From positions 1 through 30,874 of the IMG/VR virus record IMGVR_UViG_3300003321_000059: a stretch of 30,874 bases of DNA; one strand, 5' to 3'. Below are positions 1 to 6,431 of this stretch, piece after piece (position 1 is the stretch's first letter; each line of letters starts with the position of its first letter). The translations under genes and the position numbers were made by a program. The DNA comes from a virus. Under the pieces are notes generated by a model. The model saw only the letters and a list, made by a program, of their open reading frames with translations, was not told where the DNA came from and ran no database searches.

Positions 1-2
1 CG

Positions 3-1208
3 TTGAAGGACACACCGATCACTGCACTCTGGCCACCTACGTTCTCAAGTGGGGGAGGCGGGGGCGGCGGTACGACGTTCGCCTCGGCGCTTACTGCATG
101 GGTAGCTGACGCAGCACAGTCCAACTTCGGTTCGCCCTGGACAGGTGAAGGTCACCTGCCAAACTCGACAGGTGCGGTCACGTCAGTCTCGACATCGGCG
201 GCGCTGACCACAGCGATCAACGGTGCCGTAGACGGGGCGATCATCGAGCTTGCGTCAGGGACATACCAGAACATCTCGATATCGAATAAGACGCATTCGC
301 CGTCGAACCCGGTTACGATCCGTCCTGCCGCGGGAGCGGTCGTCCACATCACGACGCCGACTGGATCGGGCACGCACGCTTGGTACATGACGAACTGCCA
401 GGGCTTCAAACTTGTCAATCTGACGTTCGACTATGCCCGCTATTGCTCGATCAAACTCGACACGCACGTCAAGGACATCGAGATCATCGGTTGTACCTTC
501 ACGCAGTATGCGCAGTTTGACTCGGGGCACGGTATTCTCGTGGACTTCGAGTGCGAGCGCATCGCCATCTGGAACTGCAAGACCTACAACGGCGGCGACC
601 ACGGCCTCTACCTTGGTTCTCAGGGCCAGCCGGTTTCGACCGCGCTGTTCGGTGTCAAGGGGCTTATCGTCGGCAACCACATCTCGTATGACAACTACAA
701 GGGTACCGGGGCATCGTCGGGTGCGTCGGCCGGGTTCGGCATCCAGCTTGGCGACTCGGTGGTTCATGCGCGAGTTGTCAACTGCACATGCGATGGCAAC
801 GGCATTGGTGGGGTCTCTCCTGGTGGATTCGCCTTCTACACGCAGGGTTCGGTCACAGGTGACAAGGGAACCGATGTCTGCTTCTACAACAACATGAGTA
901 CCAACAACACAGGCAGTGGCTTCTACGAAGGCGGTACATCACCGAACGCAGCAACGAACAAGGTGTCGTACAACCTGACGAACGGCAACTCAGGTTCTGC
1001 CTACTACACGACCGGCGCGTCGCTGTTCACGATCGTCGCGCCTAACTTCACCGGCAACCCTCTGTATGCCAACCGTACCGGAAAGGACTTCAGGCCATCC
1101 ATTTCCGGGCCAGCGCATAACGTGGGAGATCCGACCTGGACACCTGCAACGGACTTCGCGGGTGCGGCCAGAACAACCCCCGACCTAGGTGCCTTGGCAT
1201 CGGCCTAA
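3..1208 (+). CDS. Tail spike / pectate-lyase-like beta-helix protein, probably 5'-truncated
   Basis: Likely a receptor-binding or polysaccharide-degrading tail protein on the virion. After a short N-terminal piece and a run of seven glycines, the protein shows about 300 residues of short beta repeats rich in N, G, T and V, with cores such as 'FKLVNLTFDYARYCSIKL', 'VKDIEIIGCTF' and 'ERIAIWNCKTYNGGDHG'. This is typical of right-handed parallel beta-helix (pectate lyase-like) folds. The C-terminus (fDFRPS..GPAHNVGD..., ending PDLGALASA) resembles the closing segment of such helices. The frame is open from the window edge and the first possible start is a TTG at position 3 without a visible ribosome site, so the true gene probably begins upstream. 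The tail-collar gene follows after 12 bases. No catalytic residues can be assigned by eye. The substrate is unknown. Confidence 0.75.
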   Translation: MKDTPITALWPPTFSSGGGGGGGTTFASALTAWVADAAQSNFGSPWTGEGHLPNSTGAVTSVSTSAALTTAINGAVDGAIIELASGTYQNISISNKTHSPSNPVTIRPAAGAVVHITTPTGSGTHAWYMTNCQGFKLVNLTFDYARYCSIKLDTHVKDIEIIGCTFTQYAQFDSGHGILVDFECERIAIWNCKTYNGGDHGLYLGSQGQPVSTALFGVKGLIVGNHISYDNYKGTGASSGASAGFGIQLGDSVVHARVVNCTCDGNGIGGVSPGGFAFYTQGSVTGDKGTDVCFYNNMSTNNTGSGFYEGGTSPNAATNKVSYNLTNGNSGSAYYTTGASLFTIVAPNFTGNPLYANRTGKDFRPSISGPAHNVGDPTWTPATDFAGAARTTPDLGALASA

Positions 1209-1220
1209 CAAGGAGTAAGA

Positions 1221-2087
1221 ATGCAAAGAGTAAAGACCTTCTTGTCAGATGGGTCGAACCCAAATGGCCGGTGGTTCGCGACGGATGCCAACGCGATTCA
1301 GGATGCAGCCGCTGCATTGACCGATCTGGCACAGCATATCTCGGTTGCGGATCTTGCGATCGGTGAGTCGAGCCTGCTCCTGTCCCGTTTCGGGGCAGGA
1401 CAGGCTCAGCTTGCCGGGATGCTTCGCGTGACGGCAGGAATGCTCCCAGGCGTCTTCACGACGACGCAGCGTGACGCAATTGTCTCGGGCAAGCGGCCGA
1501 CCGGGATGGTGATCTTCAACTCGACCACTGGCCAGCTTGAAGTAAACGTCGGCTCTGATACGACTCCGAATTGGCAGGCAGCAGGAACGGCCGTGTCAGG
1601 TGATCTCAAGATGTCGGCGTTGGCAGTTGCACCGACAGGATGGCTTCCGTGCGATGGTGCCGCGATCTCGCGTTCAACGTATGCCGCCCTCTTTGCGGCC
1701 ATCGGCAGTGCGTATGGAGCAGGAGACGGATCAACTACGTTCAACGTTCCTGATCTTCGCGGTCGCATGCCTGTTGGGCTTGGTACTCACACCGATGTGA
1801 ACACACTCGGCAAGAATGAGGGCGCCGCACTTGGTAATCGTCGTCCAGCGCACAAGCATACGGTCAACGATCCGTCGCATACGCATCCGCTGACTGTCAC
1901 CCTCAGTCTCGGCGGAGCTACTTTGCGGCCAAAAGATGAGCCTGCGTCATCGAACGGTCAGACAATCGCAGGTGGCGCTAACGGAGTGCAGGCGGCAACT
2001 ACTGGCATCACAGTTGGCCCTCAGACAGGTGCTGAGCCAACCGATTCTGCGGCGTTTGCAGTTGTCAACTTCTTCATAAAGATGTAG
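1221..2087 (+). CDS. Phage tail collar domain protein
   Basis: A virion tail-fibre or tip component. The middle part, from 'GDLKMSALAVAPTGWLPCDG' through 'YGAGDGSTTFNVPDLRGRMPVG' (about residues 130-190), is the classic phage Tail Collar domain (PF07484 type). It is followed by a His-rich motif 'HKHTVNDPSHTH', which in related fibres binds metal along a trimer axis. The C-terminus 'AFAVVNFFIKM' is the usual ending of collar proteins. The N-terminal 120 residues contain the 'TTQRDAIVSGKRPTGMVIFNSTTGQLEVN' type segment common in tail fibres. The ATG at 1221 has a good ribosome site (AAGGAG, 8 bases upstream). Gene order (spike, collar, endolysin) fits the end of an actinophage structural module. 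Confidence 0.85.
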   Translation: MQRVKTFLSDGSNPNGRWFATDANAIQDAAAALTDLAQHISVADLAIGESSLLLSRFGAGQAQLAGMLRVTAGMLPGVFTTTQRDAIVSGKRPTGMVIFNSTTGQLEVNVGSDTTPNWQAAGTAVSGDLKMSALAVAPTGWLPCDGAAISRSTYAALFAAIGSAYGAGDGSTTFNVPDLRGRMPVGLGTHTDVNTLGKNEGAALGNRRPAHKHTVNDPSHTHPLTVTLSLGGATLRPKDEPASSNGQTIAGGANGVQAATTGITVGPQTGAEPTDSAAFAVVNFFIKM

Positions 2088-2106
2088 CTCGAAAGGAGTG
2101 GCGGGA

Positions 2107-3099
2107 ATGACAACTACAATGCTCGACTTCGACCCCGACATCCTTCACCCTGACGATCCTGATCGGGTTCAACCAGACCACGACGAGTCATTGTCACCCT
2201 GGCTTGTTCCCGAAGAGGACGAGTCAACCACACTCTGGACGCCGCCTACCAACATCGAGGTTTCGCAACTGAAGCCTCGCTCGCTTATGGACGCGACTGC
2301 AACGGCGGCGCCTGATGTCAAGTTCATGCGAGAGATCCGACAGGGGATGGTTGGCAAAGATGTGGTTGCGCACAAGCGTGCCCTCTCGCGTGCGCGTCCT
2401 GATCTCTATCCCTGGCCGACGAAGGACGGCTTTACGCCGCTTGCAGGCTCACTGTTCCTCGATGCTGTTGTCAAATACAAGAAGGCGCATCGCCTTGGCA
2501 CTGCACGTGTGCTCGGCGGCGTAGCTCATGAGTCGCTTGAGCGCCAGCATCGTAAGGGTCATCCGACTGAATGGGCGTTCGACGCGTTGGCAATTCAGCT
2601 TGCCAAGGAATACTGGGACGAGCATCACATCTCACCAGAAACTCGCGTGCGCAACGCCATCGTGTCGGCAGGGTTCTTCTGGTACTCGCATCGTTTCAAC
2701 ATCGCCTACTCGCAGTACCGCCCCTTCCAGCTTGGCAAGCCGCCGTTTGTGCCCAGCCGCTGGGACTGCTCAGCCTTCACTACCAACTGCCACTATGCGG
2801 GAGGTGCGCCGAACCCGAATGGCAGGCCGTGGGATCATCTCGGCTATACCGGAACGTTGATGTCTCGTGGCACTAAAGTTGGCAGTGTCACATACCTGAA
2901 GCCAGGTGACATGATCTTCTACGGCTTCGCGAGCGCGAGTGCGGCTTTTCCGGCGGGGTCACCTACGCACGTCGCTCTTTACGTTGGCAAGATCAATAAC
3001 CAACACATGGTGCTCTCGATGGGTTCCTACCCAATGAAGTACGTCGTCTACAGCTACCGGCATGACGTCAACCACTTCAGGACGTACACGGTCGCATGA
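2107..3099 (+). CDS. Endolysin with peptidoglycan-binding-like region and NlpC/P60 peptidase domain
   Basis: Predicted to cut the host peptidoglycan peptide stem at lysis. The C-terminal half carries an NlpC/P60 cysteine peptidase signature: 'WDCSAFTTNC' with nucleophile Cys221, and 'THVALYVG' with His288, preceded by 'YLKPGDMIFYG'. The N-terminal part, about residues 75-145 ('RQGMVGKDVVAHKRALSRAR ... FLDAVVKYKKAHRLG'), looks like a PG_binding_1 repeat, where a short helix bundle recognises cell-wall stems. The first 70 residues are acidic and Pro-rich, possibly a linker. The ATG at 2107 is chosen over the in-frame GTG at 2098 because AAAGGAG lies at 2092-2098, 8 bases before it. No signal peptide is present, so release would need a holin. 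Several such candidates follow directly. Confidence 0.85.
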   Translation: MTTTMLDFDPDILHPDDPDRVQPDHDESLSPWLVPEEDESTTLWTPPTNIEVSQLKPRSLMDATATAAPDVKFMREIRQGMVGKDVVAHKRALSRARPDLYPWPTKDGFTPLAGSLFLDAVVKYKKAHRLGTARVLGGVAHESLERQHRKGHPTEWAFDALAIQLAKEYWDEHHISPETRVRNAIVSAGFFWYSHRFNIAYSQYRPFQLGKPPFVPSRWDCSAFTTNCHYAGGAPNPNGRPWDHLGYTGTLMSRGTKVGSVTYLKPGDMIFYGFASASAAFPAGSPTHVALYVGKINNQHMVLSMGSYPMKYVVYSYRHDVNHFRTYTVA

Positions 3100-3368
3100 T
3101 CCTTGGCACTAGTACGGGCGACCCGCTAATCGATCTACTCCTGAATGGCACGCCATACGCAATCTTGGTAGCCATCATCATCGCGTTTTTCACGGGACGG
3201 ATTCTTCCGGGCAAGCAGGTTGAAAAACAGATAGCCAATATGGAAACCAAACATGACAAGGAGATTGCCCAGCTTCGTGAGGAACGCGACACTGCCTTGG
3301 CATTTGTACGAACGCAGGCTGAAATCGCGCAACGTGCGCTTGAGGTAAGTGAAAAGGTCAAGGGATGA
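3096..3368 (+). CDS. Small membrane-anchored coiled-coil protein (holin or spanin-like)
   Basis: The 90-residue product has one hydrophobic segment at about residues 19-37 (YAILVAIIIAFFTG), followed by a charged, heptad-like coiled coil ('QIANMETKHDKEIAQLREERDTALAFVRTQAEIAQRALEVSEKV'). The start overlaps the endolysin stop as ATGA, which suggests translational coupling. Small proteins with one membrane segment and a coiled coil next to an endolysin are often holins, holin antagonists or spanin-like proteins, but no family is recognised here. Its place directly after the endolysin is the main clue. Confidence 0.7.
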   Translation: MILGTSTGDPLIDLLLNGTPYAILVAIIIAFFTGRILPGKQVEKQIANMETKHDKEIAQLREERDTALAFVRTQAEIAQRALEVSEKVKG

Positions 3369-3553
3369 ACCTACTGCGGTTCCGACGACGCAAAGAACAC
3401 GAGATGCCCGATACAACACAAGAGCATGAGGATGTAGCGCGTGAGTTGGATGAACATCGCCAACAGATGGAAAACAACGCAAAGCGTCTGCGTTGGCTAG
3501 AGATCGAGGCGGGAATCTACAAACCATCACCGATGAGGAGGAAAGACAACTGA
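3365..3553 (+). CDS. Small charged protein in lysis cluster, unknown function
   Basis: A 62-residue, strongly charged protein with an Arg-rich N-terminus (LLRFRRRKEHE) and a helical acidic/basic middle ('EDVARELDEHRQQMENNAKRLRWLEIEAGIY'), probably a short coiled coil. It has no membrane segment or signal peptide. It starts at an ATGA overlap with the preceding stop and ends in a CTGA overlap with the next gene, so it appears to be part of a coupled lysis operon. No family is recognised. Confidence 0.6.
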   Translation: MNLLRFRRRKEHEMPDTTQEHEDVARELDEHRQQMENNAKRLRWLEIEAGIYKPSPMRRKDN

Positions 3554-3948
3554 TCGCCTTCGCCATATGGCACGCCACGCTGATCGAGATGCTGTGGACA
3601 CTGATTGGTGTCATCGGGATGTATTTTGGCGTTCATAACTTGTCAGTGTCGCGTGCCGATATCAAACGGCTACAGGAGATGAACGGTAACCGTCTCGCCG
3701 CGCATGACGTGATGAGGGTGATTGCCTACGGCCACTTCCGCAACGACACTTTCCGGCTTGCCAAGCATTCAACGATCACGATGATTGGCTTGTTCTCGAT
3801 GCTCTTGCCGCCAGCACCAGGAACGTCGTCGCATGTAACGCCTGCCGGGGCAACCATCACTGCTGGGTTCTTCACTATCTCGATCCTGCTTGTGTTGGCA
3901 AGTGCGCTTGATCGGAAGCAACGAGAGGCATTGGAGGAAATGAAGTGA
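3550..3948 (+). CDS. Membrane protein with two to three TM segments, probable CTG start
   Basis: The 132-residue product has a hydrophobic N-terminus (IAFAIWHATLIEMLWTLIGVIGMYFGV), a charged central helix ('SRADIKRLQEMNGNRLAAHDVMRVIAYGHF'), and two further hydrophobic stretches ('TITMIGLFSMLLPPA', 'ITAGFFTISILLVLASA'). I place the start at CTG 3550. It overlaps the previous stop as CTGA, and an AGGAGG lies at 3536-3541 with an 8-base spacer. The first in-frame ATG (3589) has no ribosome site and would remove half of the first membrane segment. The role is unknown; a holin or envelope protein is plausible from the context. Confidence 0.65.
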   Translation: MIAFAIWHATLIEMLWTLIGVIGMYFGVHNLSVSRADIKRLQEMNGNRLAAHDVMRVIAYGHFRNDTFRLAKHSTITMIGLFSMLLPPAPGTSSHVTPAGATITAGFFTISILLVLASALDRKQREALEEMK

Positions 3949-4709
3949 GACTTGGCAAGTTAGCGCATAAGCATGACGATCGCACACTGATGATGGCGGC
4001 TTTCATGGCGCCGCCTGAGATGGCCTACCCAGACCATTTCGACTGGGATCAGCATCGTCGCGCTCTACCGACTGACCGTGGCTGGGGAAACTTCGAATAT
4101 GGCGACTGCGTTCTGGCTGCGCGTGCCAACGATCTGGTGCGCAAGGAGCGTGTTGAGACTCGCCACACCGTGCCGCTCAAGGCCGAGATGGTGATTGACA
4201 AGTATAAGCAGCTTACGGGCTGCTCGACGCCAGGTGATCAGAACGACACTGGCCTTGTCATGCTGGACACGTTCAACGATTGGCGTGTCGGGTGGGATCT
4301 CCCGTTCTATGGCGGTCGCAACTACAAGATCGATGTTTTCGGCGGTCTGCATTACTCCGACAGTGAGGAACTGCGTGCGGCCATCTTCCTCCTCGGCGGG
4401 GTTCATTTCGGCCTCGCACTTCCGCTTTCGGCTCAAGATCAGTTGTCAAGCGGAACGTGGAATGCCGTCGATGGGCCGAACTCCGAGTGGGGATCGTGGG
4501 GCGGTCATGCTGTTTTCTGCAAGAAGTACGACACAGGCGGTATCTACTGCATCACCTGGGATCAAGAGGTTTACATGACCAATGCTTTCATTGACAAGTA
4601 TGCCGATGAAGTGTGGACGGCCGTGGATGCTCTTGAGACTCACTCGCGCTGGCTGGACGTGGAAAAGCTCCGCGAGTACCTGCGCGATATCGGTGCTACC
4701 GTCCACTGA
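3945..4709 (+). CDS. Papain-fold cysteine peptidase-like protein
   Basis: A 254-residue protein. The segment 'GNFEYGDCVLAARAND' puts a candidate nucleophile at Cys55. A distant 'WGGHAVFCKKYDTGGIYCITWDQE' supplies a His (about 188) and a following W-D/N element, the order seen in papain-like (C1/C39-like) folds. Similar proteins are common near phage and actinobacterial cell-wall genes, and most are uncharacterised. There is no signal peptide or membrane segment. It starts with a GTGA overlap and sits between a membrane protein and a secreted Rpf-like enzyme, so a role in lysis or envelope processing is inferred. It might instead act on a protein substrate during infection. The fold call is moderate; the substrate is unknown. 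Confidence 0.6.
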   Translation: MRLGKLAHKHDDRTLMMAAFMAPPEMAYPDHFDWDQHRRALPTDRGWGNFEYGDCVLAARANDLVRKERVETRHTVPLKAEMVIDKYKQLTGCSTPGDQNDTGLVMLDTFNDWRVGWDLPFYGGRNYKIDVFGGLHYSDSEELRAAIFLLGGVHFGLALPLSAQDQLSSGTWNAVDGPNSEWGSWGGHAVFCKKYDTGGIYCITWDQEVYMTNAFIDKYADEVWTAVDALETHSRWLDVEKLREYLRDIGATVH

Positions 4710-4761
4710 CGCCGCCGCAGAGCGTATCTGCGAGGACTCGTAACCAACGCAAGGAGAGCAT

Positions 4762-5253
4762 GTGAGGAAGCTGCTCGTACTTAGTGCCGTTGTCTTGGCA
4801 CTCTTCGGCACGACATCGACAGCGTATGCACATACTGGCAAGACTGCCAAGGAAAGGTACTACCACGCAAACGGCATCGTCAAGTGGATCGGTGCCCATG
4901 CCAAGTTCACACAGTACCATCCTGATCCGAAGAAGAAGCGCCATTGGCAAAAGGCTGTTCACTTCTGGATCAAGGTTCGGCGTGAGGCATGGGCCGAGAT
5001 GCATCCGGCGCCCAGCGTGAGCACATCATCTTGGCAAGCAACAGTCAAATGCGAGAACGGTGGCAACTGGAATGACTCGCCTGGTTACTTCTACCTCGGT
5101 CTCCAATTCGATCCAGGGACGTGGGCAAACGCTGCTTCACACACTGGGCATTGGGGAACGAGTCCAGAGGATCAGGTGATCAACGCAACATGGACTGCCA
5201 AGAACTCTTCGGCCGATCCCTGGCCCAACTGTCCTGACCCATACTGGGGGTGA
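4762..5253 (+). CDS. Secreted Rpf/transglycosylase-like muralytic protein
   Basis: The N-terminus is a clear Sec signal peptide (MRKLLVLSAVVLALFGTTS, cleavage near TAYA-HTG). The C-terminal 75 residues match the resuscitation-promoting-factor lysozyme-like domain of actinobacteria: 'WQATVKCENGGNWND' with catalytic Glu98, 'YFYLGLQFDPGTWANA', 'SPEDQVINATWTA', and a terminal 'WPNCPDPYWG' with the second disulfide Cys. This domain cleaves the glycan strand of peptidoglycan. The middle region is Lys/Trp/His-rich. The GTG start has AAGGAG 6-8 bases upstream. A phage enzyme with its own signal peptide could act outside the membrane without a holin. The domain is strong evidence for an actinobacterial host. 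Confidence 0.85.
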   Translation: MRKLLVLSAVVLALFGTTSTAYAHTGKTAKERYYHANGIVKWIGAHAKFTQYHPDPKKKRHWQKAVHFWIKVRREAWAEMHPAPSVSTSSWQATVKCENGGNWNDSPGYFYLGLQFDPGTWANAASHTGHWGTSPEDQVINATWTAKNSSADPWPNCPDPYWG

Positions 5254-5256
5254 CAA

Positions 5257-5382
5257 GTGCCTACAGCGGTTATCGCTTTCGTTCTTCTCGTGATCCTGCT
5301 CGCAGTGATCCTGGGGGCAGCGGTCAACTCGTGGTTCTGGCTCGTCCTGCTTCTTCTCGTCATCGTGATCTTCTTCCTGTAG
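5257..5382 (+). CDS. 41-residue double-membrane-segment protein, holin-like
   Basis: A very short gene encoding an almost wholly hydrophobic peptide with two membrane segments (VIAFVLLVILLAVILGAAV and WFWLVLLLLVIVIFFL) and no charged residues. It starts at a GTG directly preceded by the GGGGGTGACAA block, three bases after the Rpf-like gene stop. Tiny hairpin-type membrane proteins like this are common holin or pinholin candidates. The position, between a secreted muralytic enzyme and another holin-like gene, fits. The call rests on hydrophobicity and context only. Confidence 0.65.
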   Translation: MPTAVIAFVLLVILLAVILGAAVNSWFWLVLLLLVIVIFFL

Positions 5383-5399
5383 AAAGGGGGTGACAAGTA

Positions 5400-5654
5400 A
5401 TGGAAACTAAACCCGGCATCTACACGACCGAGTTCTGGTTCACCCTGATCACCGCACTGGGGGTGCTGGTGAACTGGGCAGGACTTTGGGACTGGGCATC
5501 CAACTGGCACGGCGGCATCGTCGGTGCCATCGTTCTCGCTGCGTACAACTACGCACGTGGGCAGGCGAAGAGCGGAGTACCGGCAGACCCTGCGGTGCCT
5601 GCCAACTTCACGCTTCTCCCGAAGCAGCGCGACGCAGTTCATCGCAGTCGCTGA
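5400..5654 (+). CDS. Holin-like membrane protein
   Basis: The 84-residue product opens 'METKPGIYTTEFWFTLIT', a pattern seen in many actinophage holin-like proteins. It has two hydrophobic segments ('FTLITALGVLVNWAGLWDWA' and 'GGIVGAIVLAAYNYARG') and a hydrophilic, basic C-terminus. It would oligomerise in the cytoplasmic membrane to control lysis timing. The ATG is preceded by AAAGGGGG with a 9-10 base spacer that contains TGACAA. It is the last gene before a structured non-coding block with strong hairpins, which fits the end of the late operon. Confidence 0.75.
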   Translation: METKPGIYTTEFWFTLITALGVLVNWAGLWDWASNWHGGIVGAIVLAAYNYARGQAKSGVPADPAVPANFTLLPKQRDAVHRSR

Positions 5655-5660
5655 CAAGTT

Positions 5661-5725
5661 CACCCGCTCGTCGGGTGATACGGGCAGTCGGTTCGGTGGA
5701 TCCCGCCCCCACCGGCCGACTGCCC
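5661..5725 (+). terminator. Tandem hairpins after lysis operon
   Basis: Two stem-loops follow the holin-like gene. The first is CACCCG/CGGGTG (5661-5676). The second is long: GGGCAGTCGG (5682-5691) pairs with CCGACTGCCC (5716-5725), and an inner CGGTGG/CCACCG extends the stem. No U-run follows, so this could be a factor-dependent terminator, an mRNA 3' end stabiliser or part of a larger structured RNA. Its place at the late/early gene boundary supports a transcription-end role. Confidence 0.6.
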
Positions 5726-5755
5726 ACAAGCTCTCAGGCGCGTTTCTAGGGCGTT

Positions 5756-5788
5756 AGGAGGGCCAGGATGATGTCTGAGTCGTCTTGA
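5756..5788 (+). other. Possible six-codon leader peptide with strong ribosome site
   Basis: AGGAGG at 5756-5761 is followed after 6 bases by ATG ATG and a frame that ends at TGA 5786-5788, encoding MMSESS. A hairpin begins two bases after the stop. A strong ribosome site before a tiny open frame, followed by alternative hairpins, is the layout of translational or transcriptional attenuators. No promoter is recognised upstream and the codons do not point to one amino acid beyond three serines. It may be chance. Confidence 0.35.
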
Positions 5789-5789
5789 C

Positions 5790-5828
5790 CCTGTGAAGCC
5801 CTCAGAACGGCTCCTGTGGCCTCACAGG
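5790..5828 (+). other. Stem-loop after leader peptide
   Basis: CCTGTGA (5790-5796) pairs with TCACAGG (5822-5828), and an inner GCC (5798-5800) can pair with GGC (5818-5820). The stem starts directly after the six-codon frame and could be disrupted by a ribosome stalled there. Confidence 0.5.
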
Positions 5829-5882
5829 CAACTTGACGATGGAGGGCAGATGCGCAATGATCCCGCAACGGTGGGTCGGCTA

Positions 5883-5909
5883 GGGGGAGGGGCTACGGCT
5901 TCCTCCCCC
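5883..5909 (+). terminator. GC-rich terminator-like hairpin
   Basis: GGGGGAGG (5883-5890) pairs perfectly with CCTCCCCC (5902-5909) around an 11-base loop. It is followed by ATTCTCCCC rather than a full U-run, so intrinsic termination would be weak. It lies about 40 bases upstream of the first replication-module gene. The stretch 5829-5882 between the hairpins holds nothing I can assign. Confidence 0.5.
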
Positions 5910-5949
5910 ATTCTCCCCGATTCGCCATCGATCCCCGAACCGAAGGTAG

Positions 5950-6231
5950 GTGACAAGTTTGACCGAGGTAGCGGTGTCTAGCCGTCCTCTGCGGCATTCG
6001 AAGCAGAGCAGGAGCTTGGATCGCCTTGAGCAAGACCTAATGGCTGCCAAGAATTCCGGCAAGCTGGTCGCGTTCGATCTGGCAGTGTCCACCCGGCACA
6101 CGGATTCTGAGGGAACCGTTCATGGGAAGGTCTGCCAGGTTGACAAGTACGCCGTCCAGGTGGAAGTGGCAGGGAAGAATACCCGGATCTGGATTGCCAA
6201 GGCAATGATCGTGACCTTGGAGATCCAATGA
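5950..6231 (+). CDS. Small Sm/Hfq-like protein (tentative)
   Basis: The 93-residue protein ends in a compact beta-rich domain. The segment 'LVAFDLAVSTRHTDSEGTVH' is followed by 'GKVCQVDKYAVQVEVAG' and 'IWIAKAMIVTLEI'. The order V.L..G..V.GkV..vD.yaVqV...G....I.K..I.tl matches the Sm1/Sm2 pattern of Hfq and LSm proteins: a bent sheet with an I-x-K-x-x-I strand near the end. If so, it may form a ring that binds RNA. The GTG at 5950 has AAGGTAGG upstream; an internal ATG at 6040 is an alternative that would keep the whole domain. It is the first gene after the structured leader. The Sm assignment is from pattern only and needs a profile search. Confidence 0.55.
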   Translation: MTSLTEVAVSSRPLRHSKQSRSLDRLEQDLMAAKNSGKLVAFDLAVSTRHTDSEGTVHGKVCQVDKYAVQVEVAGKNTRIWIAKAMIVTLEIQ

Positions 6232-6431
6232 ATCCTTCTCAGGGTGACAAAAACACCCCAAAAAAGGGGTGTCTTCCCCCTCTGAAAGAGGGGCGTGTGC
6301 ACGCGCACGCGCGAGGCGAGGTTCGTCCGTGGGTCGCCAGGATGGGTAGTTTGGCGCGAATCTTCAACCTTCGTGCTGATCCTGAGGGTCGTCTTCCGTG
6401 GATCATGGAGCGTGTAGATCGTGAGCGTTGA
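6228..6431 (+). CDS. Small hypothetical protein, uncertain
   Basis: A 67-residue frame begins at an ATGA overlap with the Sm-like gene and overlaps the helicase start by 11 bases. Its C-terminal half ('MGSLARIFNLRADPEGRLPW') looks protein-like, but the N-terminal half is encoded by two back-to-back hairpins and an alternating GTGCACGCGCACGCGC run, so that part may be non-coding. An internal ATG at 6342 is possible. No family is recognised. Confidence 0.4.
   Translation: MNPSQGDKNTPKKGCLPPLKEGRVHAHARGEVRPWVARMGSLARIFNLRADPEGRLPWIMERVDRER
6246..6293 (-). terminator. Tandem hairpins; intrinsic terminator on the minus strand
   Basis: ACACCCC (6253-6259) and GGGGTGT (6266-6272) flank a loop of six A. 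Read on the minus strand, the stem is followed by TTTTGTC, the layout of a Rho-independent terminator. A second stem, CCCCTC/GAGGGG (6277-6282 with 6288-6293), follows on the + side. As all genes are on +, the element would stop antisense transcription into the late region. Confidence 0.5.

Noticed and set aside
5793-5981. 62-residue frame from GTG in the structured leader
   Set aside because: No ribosome site, crosses two hairpins, and the product has no protein-like pattern.
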